A DNA stretch of 64,000 bases from Anaeramoeba flamelloides (GCA_027625915.1 JANTQA010000047.1:744001-808000); one strand, 5' to 3'; positions 19,393-33,225 are shown, counted from the first letter of the stretch. Program-made: numbers and translations. Notes: generated by a model not told the origin, from the letters alone.

Positions 19393-22300
19393 TTTTGAGA
19401 ATTTTTATTTGGAAAAACAAAAACCAGTCAGTTGAAACAAAACACCTCTTCCTATCTTTTAATAAGAGTACAATTTTTTTTCTTCCTTTTGATAATTTAG
19501 TTAATTCCTTTTTCAAAAATTATTTTTTTTTAAGGGCAAAAAACTTTTGAAATAAACATTAATTAACCTTGGTCTTTAGGTATTGTGTTATTGTAAAACA
19601 TTAATATTTGTAAACTGAGGTGGGATAAACATTTTCCCACACTCAAATGACAAAATTTTTTGATTGTTGTGTTCAAATTTACTTTGGCAAAATTCAAAAA
19701 TAACAAAAAGAATTTTTACTTCAATTTTTTTTTTATTGTTTTGATTTGGAAATAATCTTCCTTGTAATGATTTGGGTTTGGTCTGGAAGAACAAAAAAAT
19801 GATTGTGTTCGAGTGATATAAGATGATATTGAGTATTTTGAAGAACAACTATTAATAACAGCTTAGAACTATAATGATATAATTATTTTGAATCTAGATG
19901 TGGATTACCAAAAGGAGGAATTATAACAAGCAAATTTTTGAACAAATGAAAATTATAAGATGATATTTCTTTTTGGAAATCATGATCTAATTAAAAATAA
20001 CATATAGTAACATAACAAACAAATTAAAATGAATTTGTTATTAATTAATAATACTTTGAAGTTATTATGATTCATCAATGGGTATTTTAATCTCAGCTAA
20101 ATTTTTGAAAACATTGAAGTTAAATATTGTGTATATATTGTGGGGGTAAAATTGGTTTAAATTTTAAAGAGAAATACAAGAGAGTAGAACTTAACAATAG
20201 TTTACAGTTGGTCTTTTATTTCACTTATGTTATGTAATCCACAAAAAGGTTAAACTGTTAAAGCAAGCATTAACCAGGTTTCTATTTAAATATCCGATTT
20301 TAAACATTTTTTGGAAAAATACTTGGTATAGTTTAAAAAAAGAGTTTTTTTATTTTTTTTGTTTTTGAAATTTTTTAAAAATTGACAATATCCCATCATT
20401 TTGATTGGAATAGGTAATATATCATTTTTAAAAAATAAACAATGACATTGATTTCTTTTTATAATAAAAAAAAATAAAATAAAATCATATTTAAGCATAA
20501 GTATTATCGTTAAACAAGAAAATGTAATTTATTTGATTCTAAAAATTACTCGGACAAATTAATTTCGCTCTTTTTTTATTTTTTATTGAATAAATAATTT
20601 GACACATTTTTTAGATTATTCATAATTGAGATACGATATATTCTGGGATTTATGGGATTTTTATCCCATAAAAATAAAAAAAAAAAAAAAAAAGTCTTCT
20701 AAAAAGAGGTTATATACAACGACTATCATGAAATTTATTAATAAAAAATTTCTTATTTTACAAATATAGAATTGAAATAAAAGATCAATAAATTTTAGAT
20801 ACTTTGCTTAACAACACAATAATTTCTCAAAATCTTCACGTAGTAATTGGAGCCTCATCTTAAACTTTCAAGAGTTCGAGTATCATCTTTTTCTGTACTT
20901 ATATCAAAGATTTTACTTGAAATTTCACTTTTAAAAATTTCGTTTGTGTAAAATAAAATAAATCATACAATAATTTTAACCACTTTCAATATTTGTTCAA
21001 TTTTTTTCAGATTTCTGTTATCATTAAAAAAAAATATTTTAAAAATTTTTTTGAAAACTATTTTAAATAAATATAATTTTATCTTTCTCCAAACATATTA
21101 TTAGGCCAATTATGATGATTGGTGCTTTTTTTTCATTCAAATTCACAAAATAATTAATTAAATGAATCAATTTAATCAAATGGATCTTTTTTTGGTATCC
21201 CCTTTTGAATATATATATATATATCAAAATACGTGATAATACTTATTCAGACAATAAGAGGTATTTATGGTAAAGGTATATATTAAATCACTGAAATAAC
21301 AAAAAAAAAAAAAAAAATGGATGGGTATTTTTTAAGTGGCATTTCATTTTTTAAATTTTTATCTTGTTTTTAATCTGAAATGTTAATAAAATTTTATATC
21401 GCTCCTAATACAATTTTTCTTAATATAAACAAATCCAAATAATCTTTTGATGTTTTTTCTTCATTGTAGTTTCCAAAATTTAGGAACATTTTATATAAAA
21501 ATCTGATAAAAATTTACAAATTTAGGAAGTTAAGAAATAAGAAAATTTCGCAAATATACTAAAATAGAATTTTTTACAAATTAATTTCAAAAAAAAATAA
21601 AAATTTGTTCACAGGGTGGTGGTTTTTTAAGTTATTTGGTAATAAGGAGTAAATGATTTATTACACTCAATTAACCAAAATGTTTGTATTATTAATTTAA
21701 GTTTTTATCAATATATACAATCGGTTGCTATATATTTATGGTTTAAATAATTCCTTTAAAGTACAATATTTAATCATAAAAGAAGAAGAAGAAGAAGACA
21801 AAAAAAAAATATTATATCTTCTAAAGAGAATGGTAAAAATCACGCACCATCAATACCTTGATTTATTTCATGGGTAAATACAACAATGCGTTTTCATTTC
21901 AAAGTTGAAACTTGGCATGTAATCGGATAAAAAAGGATATTCTTAAATTATAATTTTCAAAAAAGTGAAAAAAGATACCAAGTCAAAAGAATTAATTTCT
22001 TTTCCAATCTTACAAAAAGTAAAATTATCATTTTTAATAGAATGAATAAATAAAAAAAAATTTGAAAAATAATTTCGATACTTGAATAAGAAATCAAAAT
22101 ATATTTTTTATAAAAACACAATTGTGTTAATTGGATTGATTTTGGTCCTGAAAAAGTCTAATATAAAGCATTGTTCTTATTAAAGGTAAATATTGTTAAC
22201 CAGTGGTAAAATTATACTAATCCAATCCTGGAAAGTCAACAGACATCGAAATTTATTTTTAATGAAAAAAATTTAAACTATTATACAAACCATAAAATCA

Positions 22301-23543
22301 ACAACGCGTTTATAACAGACTGTAAAAATTTTAGATGAAGAAAAAACAATTTAGTTCTAAGATTTTTTTGATTTTACAAATTGAAAAGCAAATTAATAAA
22401 AACAATTACATAAATGTTGAACCCCTATTTCCAAAAATTGCCAAAATATCAGGTTTTCACTCTTGAAAAGTAAAGACCGGAAAATACTTAAAATTTTTCA
22501 CGCTTTCTTGGATTTCTTTTCTTGCAATTCATGAGAAAATTTAATTTTTGTTTTTGTTTATTGTAAAAATACAATTTTATATCATACTGCAAAAGAAATT
22601 GAAAATTTTTCTTTGAATATAATATAAAATTCAAATTGCTTAAATTATATAAGACATTTATATGAATGTCTTCAAAATTTTCTGGGCGGGTTTGAAACAA
22701 TTACCATACAATTGTGTCTAAAAATGATATCTGAATTATTTTTTTATTACATACAATTTTAATTATAAATTTATTCCAATCAAAAGCTACCAAGAAGCGA
22801 GCTTTTTTTAAAAAAAGAGATTTTAAATGATTTTAATTCTTTTTGGTTTCTTTTAAAATATTTTGTATTAAAGATCAAATTATTTTTATGAAAATTAGTA
22901 ATTTTTTTTACAAGATTTGTTTTTTGTATTATTTGGTCAATCAATAGAGGCAAATTAGGAGAAATTTCACATGACGAATAAAGTGGTAAAAATTGGATTT
23001 TAGTCTTGCAATTATATTTACAAGACTATAGAGAATGAAAAATAACAATTTGACTTGTTTCATTTATTGAAAAGTATTTTCGCAGGGAATCTATATTTTT
23101 CGAAGCATGTTCTGTCATTTAATCAAATTAATTGGTTTTATTAATCAAATCATATAGGTTTGGAAAATTTTCAGCGATACAAAGGTTTGAGTAGATGATC
23201 TAAATTAATTATTATAGTGAGTTATTTTAGTTATTGGGTTAGGTTTTCAAAATAAAGTATTTGAAAAAAACATACCAAAAGAAAAATAAAAAATAATAAT
23301 AAAAAAAAAAAAAAAAAAAAAAGTAAAAATCTTATGTTGAGCTTGTTTTAATAAGAAGATATATTAATTAATATTATTTTTTTTTTCTTTGTGTGTTCTG
23401 TAAAAGAAAGCCGAGAACAAAAAAAAATAAAAAAACTCAATGATTCAAGTATCATAAGTTTTGAAAAATTAAATAAAATTAAAAGAGGAAAAAAGCAAAA
23501 TTAACAAAAAATTAATCTGTTTTTTTTAAAAAAAAATTTCCAT
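19393..23543. other. long non-coding spacer
   Basis: Over 4 kb with no gene recognised on either strand. It contains A/T homopolymers, a TATATA run at 21211-21225, a GAAGAA run at about 21782-21797 and a small inverted repeat at 20643-20670 (TGGGAT...ATCCCA). The 22440-22690 part faintly resembles 52430-52630. Confidence 0.45.
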
Positions 23544-24889
23544 TTAACAGCAACCACCTTGTTGTCTTTCTTCTTCTTCTTCGTCTTCGTCTTCGTCTGG
23601 GATAACAATATCTCCACCATAATAATTATAAGTTTTTTCTTCTTTAAGTGCATTTTGTGCAATAGCGGTAAAGGCTTCTGTTACATTTTGGGATTCTTTG
23701 GCACTAGTGAAGAAGAATGGGATGTTTCCTTTGGATTGACACCAGGTGTGAACAGTTTTTTGTGAAACGGCTGGTTCTCCCATATCAATTTTGTTACCAA
23801 TAACAACAAATGGGAATTTTTCTGGATCTTGTGGTGAGCTTTGAATTAAAAACTAAGAAGAAAGTTGTTTTGTTGAAGGAAAATTAGAAAAAAAAAATAA
23901 AAAAAAAAAAAATAGAAAAAAAAAAAAAAAATTGTGAAAAACGATTCAGTATAAGTTATTGCAAAAAGTATTCTACTTTTTAATTTTTCTTTGAATAAAT
24001 TTTTTAAAAGGTTCTTTTTCTCAAAACTTTTTTTGGAATCCTAAAAGAAAAATTACAAAATAGAAAGAAAGAATGAAAGAAAAAAAAAAAAAAAAATTAA
24101 AGGAAATTTACTTCATCCCTCCATGATTCCAGATTTTCAAATGTTTGAGGGCTGTTGGTGTCATAAACAAGAACACAACAATCTGCTCCTCTATAAAAAG
24201 ATACACCCAAACTTTGGAATCTTTCTTGTCCTGCGGTATCCCAAATTTGCATGGTTACAGATCTGTCGTCAATTGTGATTTCTTTGGAAAGAAAATCGGC
24301 TCCAATTGTTGCTTTGTAGTGAAAGTAAAGAATTATTAAAAATAAAATAAAAAAAAACGAATTTTAGTTGGGTTGTTCATAATTAGTTCAAAAAAAAATC
24401 AGAAAAAAGAAAAAATTAGTTGTTTTCTAATGTGCGGCTCGTTATGTAAAATAACGAAATACCGAAAAACAAAACTCACAAAGAAGAAAATACAAAAATA
24501 AAAATAAATTGTTAAAAAATTTATTTGGATAAAAAAAAAAAAAAAAAAGAAAAGAATCCAAATAAAAAAAAAAAAAAAAACAATGAAAAAGAATTAAAAA
24601 AATATAAAAAAAAAAGGGTCAAGTAGGAAAAAGCTATTGTACCTTTGTATTGGTTTGTAAATTTATTTTTAACATAACGATTCATGAGGGATGTTTTACC
24701 AACACTAAATTAAAAAAAGTTTTTTTTTTATTATTTTTTTTTATTTTTTTTTATGAAGAGATTTGTTTGTTATATTTAGTGGTGATTACGTAAAAAATTT
24801 TTAAAAAGATGGAAAAAAGAGAAGTGTGTAACTTACCCAGAGTCTCCTAAAATGATGATTTTTAAAAGTGCTTTGTTTCGAATGCTCAT
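23544..24889 (-). CDS. RAB7: Rab7-family small GTPase, four exons
   Basis: 207 residues from exons 24837-24889, 24643-24704, 24112-24311 and 23544-23852. The introns are 132, 331 and 259 bp with GTAAGT/TAG, GTACAA/AAG and GTAAAT/TAG borders. All GTPase motifs are present: GDSGVGKTS (15-23), the switch I block [27 protein letters not shown] and TSAKE. The stretches [11 protein letters not shown] and SWRDEFLIQ...[15 protein letters not shown] are diagnostic of Rab7 rather than other Rabs. Rab7 controls late endosome, lysosome and phagosome maturation. The C-terminus GGCC is the double-geranylgeranyl acceptor. The hypervariable tail contains an unusual acidic run (ten Glu/Asp in the last 25 residues). 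Length is normal for the family. Confidence 0.97.
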
Positions 24890-26324
24890 TATAATACAAT
24901 TTTATGCAAAATGTAAAAAAATGAAAGTAAAATGGTTTGAAAAAATTAATAAATAAATTCAAGGAAACAATCGATTTAAAACCTAATTCAAGAACACAAG
25001 TATGTTTGTTCTGGGTTGGACATAGCCTTAAATTAAAAGTAGAATAGTCATTTTTCCTTCATTTTTCAAAAGTAAAAAGCTATTTTCAAAATCTCAAGTT
25101 GAAAAGAGATGTGGGTGATTTATTTAACACCCAAATTCCTCAAAATCAAGTTCCTTTTTTCTTCTTTTCGTTAATTAATGAGGAAGATTTTGATATTTTT
25201 TATCAAAATATTTATGAAACTTCGATCTCTTTTGTTTTTTCAAGAGAGAAAATAATGTTATTTAAAATAAATTCCAGTTTGTGTGTTTTATAACACACAC
25301 CAAAGATAGTTCTATTCTTTTCTTCTTAAAATTTTTTATCCAATTAAAATGAGATAAGGCAATATTCTCAAAGTTTTGGGAAACTTCATCTAAAATCCAC
25401 GTCATTTTTCTCTAATCTTTTGAAGATTGTACCAAAAAACTATGAAATTTCCATTCAAAACTGTACAATTACAATTAATATGGATGGCTGTGTGCTCTGT
25501 TTCACTGTTTTGTTAAATTGGAGTGTTTGTTAAATGAATTAACTTAAAAATATTTTTGTTTTGTTTGTGATAAGTAAGGAAGAAGTGAGTTCTTGACCAA
25601 AATACTCTATTGTGATCTAGTCTTTCAAAAACGAATTTACAAAATCTTTGATCTTCAACTGAGAACAAAATTCCAATTAACGTTTTAAAAAAAATAATCA
25701 AATGAAAAAAAATCGATGAAAAGATTTTTAATTGTAAATTTTGAAAAATATATTTTGGAATTGGTGAAGAATTTCTTTTTTTCAAGAATCAAACTTTTAA
25801 AATTATAACACACCCACTTACTATAATGGTGACAAACGAAACTCCATTAGATCATAATACTGTTAATTGTAAAATACAAAGATCAAAATTTTCATTCAGC
25901 TTTCTAAAATAATTATACCTTATAAATTAAAATAAATAATCAAAGTCCCCAATTCACAAAGATGTAAATTAATAATTTAAGTTTCTTTTAAGAGGTTTAG
26001 AAATTTGAAATGTTGCATGATTTAAAAATCTTTTTTTGGAAAACTGAATGAAAATTTTGTTCAATTTATTTGGTAACAAATAGCACAATTAAATTAATCA
26101 AAAAAACTAAGAATAAAAATTATCATTTTCCAAACTCTAACAAACCTCTATTAAACTTGATTAGTTTTTTCAAAATAAGTTGACCATCTTATACTACCAA
26201 ACAATTAAACGAGTATTCTTTAGACACCTTACTTTATTGGGACTTATGTAGGTTTATTTCTAATCCTATAAAAATTTTGGTTATTTATAAAAAGGATTTG
26301 ATTGAAAATAATTTAAATTTAACT
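24890..26324. other. non-coding spacer upstream of Rab7
   Basis: The Rab7 promoter must lie in the first part (minus strand), but no specific motif stands out. The short frames have no domains. Confidence 0.4.
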
Positions 26325-27185
26325 ATTGTGAAAAAAATTTGGGTCATTAAAAAAAATTGGGTCAGTCAAAAATTTGTTTTCGTTTTTTAAATAGTAAATA
26401 TTAGCAAAATGATTTTTGATCAAAGTAAAATTTTATGAACAAATCTTACATTTAATAAAAATCAAAGTCACTATCAATAATAATTTTCAAAGGCAAAATT
26501 ATTTCGTTGCATTTTAACCTTTTGGAATTACTGTGGAACTCTAAAAAACAAAAATTTATTTTTAATTGTAAACTTTACTAAAAATGTAGATTTTTTTTAT
26601 TAGATTACATTCCAAGATCTAGTTAATCATTGTTTGGGAAGACCAAAAATTAATAACCGTTTTAAATTAAGGTTTGTCTAAGGGGATTTTAAGAATTTAA
26701 ATGGTTTCTGAAATCTTGATATTTCGGTATTTTGAAGTTTTGATTGTAAACATTAGTGGAAAACAACCTCTTTCGAAAAAACATCTTTTTTGGAAGATTT
26801 TATAATTCAATTTGATTTAAAAGGATATTTAAGATTAACTGTGATAAATTTGTGTTCATTAACAATGATAAATATCTTATTGAATTAATAGATTTTAATA
26901 TTTCCTATTAAATATTTCTCTTATTTTTAGTAAAGTTGACAATTAAAAATAAATTTTTTTGTTTTTTAGAGTTCCACAGTAATTCTATAAGCACAAAATG
27001 CAACAACTTAATATTACTTTTGAAAATTATTATTGGTAATGACTTTGATTTTTATTAAATGTAAGATTTGTTCATAAAATTTTACTTTGATCAAAAATCA
27101 TTTTGCTAATATTTACTATTTAAAAAACGAAAACAAATTTTTGACTGACCCAATTTTTTTAAATGACCCAAATTTTTTTCACAAT
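26325..27185. repeat. 861-bp foldback element with 262-bp inverted arms
   Basis: Arms 26325-26586 and 26923-27185 are near-perfect reverse complements. They start ATTGTGAAAAAAATTTGGG and share CCAATTTTT, TTTTGATCAAAGTAAAA and GAACTCTAAAAAAC blocks. The 336-bp centre is unique AT-rich sequence. No reading frame and no clear target duplication. This resembles a foldback or non-autonomous DNA element, or an inverted segmental duplication. A transcript through it would fold into long double-stranded RNA. Confidence 0.85.
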
Positions 27186-27830
27186 GGTAACAACAATTTT
27201 CCTAATATTCATATTAAAAATCTGTTGATTGATTTTTTTCATTCCCATTATTTTTTTCACTAATATAAAACAGCTTAAATTTTAATTTAAACGTTATTAA
27301 TTAAGAGATTGAGAAAATTTTGAATTTTTGGGGTTCATTAAAATAGGGTTGTAGCCTTTTGATTCTTTCTGAACATTGGATTGTGATGAAAGAAATTTAT
27401 GGGAAATTGAAATAAAATTTTTTATTAAAGATTTTGAAAATAAAATTAGAATTTACTATCTTTTAAAAACTATAATAATCTATCCATGAAAAGTTTACAG
27501 AAAATATATCTAGTGAAAAAGTTTTTAACAAGTCTTGCTTAAATATAAACGGATTGTTTTAGGATATTATGTGTTTATTAAAGAAGAAAGAACCCATTTA
27601 TAATCTTTTTGAAAGCCTGTTATTTGGATAATGAATCTGAAAAAAAAAAAAAACTATCACTTTAGTTTCATGATTTTTTTACAAACTAATTTAATAAAGA
27701 AACAGATCGTAATTTAAAAATCTATTTGGCGAATAAAAAATCATAAAAAAGAAATAAAAATTCCAAACATTTATCATAAAGACACAAGCTGTATATCATT
27801 TTTTTTTTTTTTTTTTTTTTTTATTAACAA

Positions 27831-28191
27831 GTATAAATACGGAATGTTGCAAAAATAGAGTTTTTATAATTTTAGAGATTAAAGAAGAGTTACACACATT
27901 TACACAAAATTTTATAATAGTGATAAACTGCCTTGTTTGTACCCAAAGGGATTTTCATTAAAATTTTTTTTTTGGTAATAACCTATATTTTGTTTGATAA
28001 ATGATTGTTTTTTTTAAAATTGAAAGATAGATATTCACCAAACGATTTTTTGATTCACATTATTATGATTCTATCAAGATAATCAGATTTTATATTCAAT
28101 ATTAAAAAAAATTCGATAAAATTGCCGTAACTATTTATTTATCTTGGGAATTTTATATAAGTGTATTTTTTACAACATTCATATTTACATC
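27831..28191. repeat. repeat family G, copy 1
   Basis: About 361 bp with inverted ends of roughly 40 bp (GTATAAATACGGAATGTTGC and the complement of ACAACATTCATATTTACAT), each followed by an AAAAATAGAGTTTTTA-like block, degraded at the right. The interior aligns with 37800-38100 (TATCAAGATAATCAGATTT). Non-coding. Confidence 0.65.
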
Positions 28192-29867
28192 AGTGAACTG
28201 TTTAATAATTAGAACACAAAGAAAACTTCTTTCAGAAATCCAAATAAATCTTAGAAAGGAGATCAAAAAAAACCAAATTTAAATAAAGGACGTAAAAATA
28301 CGTAATATTCAGAAATTATTCAAAAACATCAAATAAAAATCTAATTTTAACAGTAAACGTTACTCACTTAAGAATATTTAGGAAAAATCACACAATTTCA
28401 ACTTTTACTTAAGTAAATAAATTAATATCTTTATTTTTAAATATAATTAATTACAATATTTACCATTATTGTCTAAAATTTTAAAAAAAAAACACTAAAA
28501 CTGAAGGGAAATTTGCAATATTTATTATGGAACTTCTCAAGATATATACTACATATAATAGAGCGATAATAACCCATGAAACCAAATTTAAATCAAAAAA
28601 GTCAAAATAACCAACATCTGGTAGACAAAATAATCGAAATTGCCATTAAAGAAATATTGTATTAATGATAAATTTCATCAATTTTTTTCTTTTTAGGATT
28701 TTAAATTAGACCCTTTGAATTAAGACCAAGTTAAATCATTAAAATAATTACATTGTATCTTCTATCCACCATTGAAATCCACATTATTATCTTTTCTTCT
28801 TTTTTGATGTTCTTGAATTTATTTATTTTTCTATTAGTTATAGATATATATATATATCTATATCTTAAATCAAAAATAATTTATCGAAATAAATATTTTT
28901 ATTCCCTTTTAAAAATTTATTTAGTAGTTACTTACCTAAGTTAATCTTCAATCGATTAAAGACTTCAAAAATTTGATTTTCATACCATTGTAAAACCTTC
29001 TACCATGACATACAACATATTTAAACATAATTGATGTTTTATTTATTTTTGAAAATAATTAGGAATTCTACTACTTGAAGCAAAGATAATTATAATAACT
29101 TCAATAATTCTAAAAAATCCACAAAATTTAACTATAAAATGAAGGAGTGGATTTTTACAAAGAATTAGTATATGGAATTGTAAATATTTTGGTTAAAAAC
29201 CTTAAAAAATCACAAAACCACAATTGAAATTTTTCAAATAACGAAAAAATAAAATTACTTGAATAAATAACATCAAATTAAAAAAAAAAAACCAATTCAG
29301 AGGATCTTAATTTCAAAAATTCAAATAAAAAAGAAATATTTTCATAATAATAAGAATCCATAATAAATTCTTTCTTTCAAAAAAAAATTAAATGGAATCT
29401 GAATTTGAAAATTTGAAAAAAGAAAAAACAAAACCAATCTTTTCTTATTTTATGTTTCAATAATTTTAAATATCTACAATTTGAAAAAAATTGCAACATT
29501 TCAGTAAAAACACGATTTTAAACCATTTAATATAATTTATGGTTCTTTTATCATGATAAAAATCTGATAAAGTAAGGTTTTTGTAACATTCTTTCAAATC
29601 TATACCCCATTTGAATAAGGAAAAAATGAAAGAATCTTGGAGATCTTAAAATTAGCCAAAAAGTGTCACTCTATAAATAGACATTCTAGCATTTAAAATC
29701 ATCAATAACAACTATTCAACATATAAATTGAATGTTACGCCTTGTCACCCCTTTCTCAAAATTTCCCGATTTTTCATTGTTGATATTAAATAGATCGATA
29801 GCACACCACCTACCCCCCTTTTTCTGGGATTGAAACCTTAGACAAATTAAAATTATTATTCAAGTAG
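28192..29867. other. non-coding spacer
   Basis: AT-rich; TATATATATA run at 28847-28858. No gene, RNA or strong repeat recognised. Confidence 0.45.
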
Positions 29868-29975
29868 ATTTGGGATAATTACCAATTATTTATTTCTCGA
29901 TAGGGTGATATTTATAGCATCCACGTAGAAAAATAATCCTATTTTATATGAAAAACGAGTCAAATTGAGTATATT
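29868..29975 (+). repeat. dispersed repeat F, copy 2
   Basis: Counterpart of 16403-16510, sharing CGATAGGGTGATATTTA and flanking blocks. The boundaries are approximate. Confidence 0.4.
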
Positions 29976-29999
29976 ATTCTAAGTTGGAGTTGTGAGGAT

Positions 30000-30744
30000 C
30001 TTTAAGAAAAACAAATTGACAAAAAAATAAGTAATATAAATATTCCTAGAAAATTGATTATTTTTTGTTATCTTTTTTCAAAATACTGTCAAAAACAACA
30101 ACTCAATGTTTTTTTTGCCTTTCAGAAAATTATTTTTCACCATAGTGACCCGAAACTATTATGGAATATCTAAATAAAATGATAGAGTATAAAATAATAT
30201 ATAGAAAATGTTTGTTAATTCAAAAAAAAATATTTAAAATTAATATAGTATTTAAGAATTTTTAAAATTCTACCCACTGTTAAGCGGAAAAAAATGACAA
30301 TTCATAAAAAAAGTCAACTTGTTTTTAATCATAAAACAATTATAAATGTTCACATTTTTAAATAACTTTTAAAATCTTTTTTTGTTGATTGTAAAACTAA
30401 GTCAGAAAATTAAATTGATTATTAGAATCAAAATATAATTCAAAAGATCAATAACTTTAACCAAAAAATAATATTTCAATTTTCCAAATTTGGGATTTAA
30501 TTGAAGAAATTAGTAAAAATGATTTTTTTTTTTGATTTTTAATGCTTTGATTGTCCATTCATTAGAAATTGACTTTAAGATTATAACAATGGGTATTAAT
30601 ATAGTTTGGTGAATTTTAGGTTTATTAATCTTTATTGATAAGAGTAAAAATTAAGTAAAAAAAATAATTAAAAATTATTTTGTACACAACTTTCAAACTG
30701 TTGTCAAAAGAGAGTGTGAAGAAAAATATAATTGGTGTTTAATA
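30000..30744. other. non-coding spacer
   Basis: AT-rich, nothing recognised. Confidence 0.4.
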
Positions 30745-30940
30745 AAGTCAGTTTAACTTTTAAGAACAAACTTTCAACGAAATTTAATGAACAAAAAAAT
30801 CTAAAATTAAGGCACAAATTTTGGAATTTTCTTTTTTACAAATGATTTTACTCACCTCTGAATTTATGTACCTTAATTTGAAATTTTTTCTGTACCCTAA
30901 ATCCCCTTCAAAGTTTTTACATTAGAAGTGGAACTTACTA
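30745..30940. repeat. palindromic MITE family A, copy 9 (degenerate)
   Basis: 196 bp, TA at 30743-30744 and 30941-30942. The tips are altered (AAGTCAG left, CTTACTA right) and there are many arm differences. One of the older copies. Repeat D copy 2 follows within 50 bp. Confidence 0.75.
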
Positions 30941-30987
30941 TACTAAAAAGAGTGTTTGTTTTTTTATTAGAGAAGACCTATAAATTA

Positions 30988-31340
30988 ACCAATCAAAGAA
31001 ACTAACAATAAACCATTCAAAAATATATATTGATCTCTTAAAGTTCTATTATTTAAAAATAAATTCTAAAAATGAAGGATCAAATTACAAAATTTTTCGC
31101 AAAGCATAGAGTAAATTTTTAAGAAAATTTTTATCAAAAAACCAAAAAATTCATAAAAATTGAGAATATTATGGAAAAATTTTCAACTAATTTCATTCAT
31201 AATTTAAATTTTACTGAAAATAACCAGACATTTACTTTCAAAATTGATTTGAACTTAGGTATAATATTTGGTAGTAGATTGGATGTTCCCTTGGAACAAG
31301 AAGAAAAAAAAGTACGGATTATATTTTGAAATATTGATTA
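30988..31340 (+). repeat. dispersed repeat D, copy 2
   Basis: Starts ACCAATCAAAGAAACTAA and ends with GGAACAAGAAGAA and TATATTTTGAAA blocks, as in copies 1 and 3. The ORF at 31557 lies just downstream. Confidence 0.55.
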
Positions 31341-31556
31341 TATTCCTTGTGCATGTATTATTCTGATCTCTGTACTCTTAAAACCACAAGTACAAATATT
31401 TTCAAGAACGGTAAAGTATCTCAGAAATTGAATTTAAAATGATATAAAGAGTTGCAGATCACCAATACTGTTTTGCACTTTAGCCCTTTCTGGTTAATAA
31501 AAGAACAAAATCATTTTTTTTAATTTTTTTTTCTCATATTGATTAATTGTTTTTGA

Positions 31557-31829
31557 ATGAGCTCATCTTCAACATCCAACGAAGACACTGATCATTTTAA
31601 TCAACCAAACACAGCTTACACAAACAATACTTATACGACCTATGATCTTCCCCAGCCCACTTACCTTCAACCAAATAGTGTACCTAAAATTAAAACAAGA
31701 AATGATTATACTCCACTAATTAAAAAAAAGAAACTTGCGTCGAATGACGGTTTCCAAAGTGACCAAAATCAAAAGAAAGGAATTAAAATACTTATTTTTC
31801 TTTTTTCCTTGATTTTTCTTGTCGGGTAA
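31557..31829 (+). CDS. small protein with C-terminal membrane segment
   Basis: 90 codons from an ATG. The first 70 residues are hydrophilic and Ser/Thr/Asn/Pro/Tyr rich, with a Lys run at about 56-59. Residues 75-90 (GIKILIFLFSLIFLVG) are a membrane span at the very end. This suits a tail-anchored protein with a cytosolic N-terminus. The stop overlaps GGTAAAC, which would be a good intron donor in this genome. Splicing to the acceptor TTAG at about 31925 would lengthen the span by eight residues and then stop, so either form is tail-anchored. The base composition is clearly higher in GC than the flanks. No family recognised. Confidence 0.6.
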   Translation: MSSSSTSNEDTDHFNQPNTAYTNNTYTTYDLPQPTYLQPNSVPKIKTRNDYTPLIKKKKLASNDGFQSDQNQKKGIKILIFLFSLIFLVG

Positions 31830-32761
31830 ACTCTCATCGATTTACTTTTTTTTTTCTTTTTTATATTTTTTTTGTTTTTCTAAAATTGTCTCAACAAAGA
31901 TAGGTGAATTTTTTTTAAAAATTAGCATCTTTTGGCAATCCATTTTCTGAATCAAACAAACCAACAAATTTTAACCCAAAAAGTGTCCTTTGGTCTTCTC
32001 CATAAAATTACTGGTTTTTAATTTAATGTTTTCTTCAGCGAACCAACTTTTTGCAATTGGTTAATAAAAAATCCTATTGGTTCCAAAACACAAAAACAAA
32101 CAACTGATATAAAGAATATTATTTCTTTTATTTCCAAACAATCTTATATAGGCTTATTTTAAAAAAAAACTTTTTTTTTTTTTTTACTTGTATTTTCCAA
32201 TGTTTTTCTCGGATTAAAAAAAAAAAACGAAAAAGAAACAGTGCTCTGCACTAAAAATGATACAACAAAGAAATTTTGTTTGATTTTTGAAAAAAGTCAG
32301 GAATACAAAAAGTTTTCAAAAGCGTGATCCAAAGTGCTTCAAAGATTGTGTCAAGTAGTTTGAATAACACTTTTTTAAAACTTTTACTGTCATTTGAAAT
32401 TTAAATGGGATCAAATTTCAACTTATTTTCTTGTTTTTCAATTCTGAAAATACTCTTTCCATTTATGATTATTAATTCACCCAATATATTCCAATAGAGC
32501 CTAAAAACAGGGCAAACACAAATAAATAGAGAGCATAAATTTCAGTCTATTTCTTGGAAAACCATCTTCGTAGCAAATAAAAAGGAAAATTAGGCGAAAA
32601 TTGTTTCCCGTTTATTGGGCGAATATACTTATACAAAAATGATTTCTTATTTTTTCATGTTTATTTGATAAAATTGTGATTTTTTTTTATTAACTGTGGC
32701 ACTTCTCCAGTAGCCCCGCCAAGGGACAGGAAACTAGACAATATATTTAATATTTTAAATA
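31830..32761. other. non-coding spacer
   Basis: Around 31925-32010 a short frame with good codon composition (about 26 residues, ending TAA) could be a last exon, but it does not join the upstream gene in a satisfying phase. The rest is AT-rich without recognised features. Confidence 0.4.
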
Positions 32762-32956
32762 CAGTCAGTTCCACTTCTAAGAAACAAACTTTCAACGGAA
32801 TTTAATGCACAAGAAAATCTCAAATTAAGGCCCAAAACTTGTAATTGTTTTTTTCAGAAATTATTTACCTAGAATCGGAATTTTGTGCTTTAGTTTGAGA
32901 TTTTTTTGTGTCTTATTTTCCGTTGAACGTTTGTGCCTTAAAAGTGGAACTGACTG
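32762..32956. repeat. palindromic MITE family A, copy 10
   Basis: 195 bp, TA at 32760-32761 and 32957-32958. Both tips carry the TTCC variant. Moderately diverged. Confidence 0.85.
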
Positions 32957-33225
32957 TAAGAACAAATTCTATTTAATAAACCATTGAAGATGTTTGTGTT
33001 TGTTTGATTTTGGAAAAAAGTATTTTCAGTTTTCCTTTGGTGTTTCTACTCAAAATCACTTACTTTTTTTTTTTTAAATACAATATAATGTTACTTAATA
33101 CATCGAATATTGTGATAAGTTTCCTGGCCTTTGGGAGGACCATTCAAGAAAAGTACCATAGTTAATGAAAAAAATCACATTTTTATCAAATAAACATGAA
33201 TAAATTCAGAAATCATTTTCAGACA

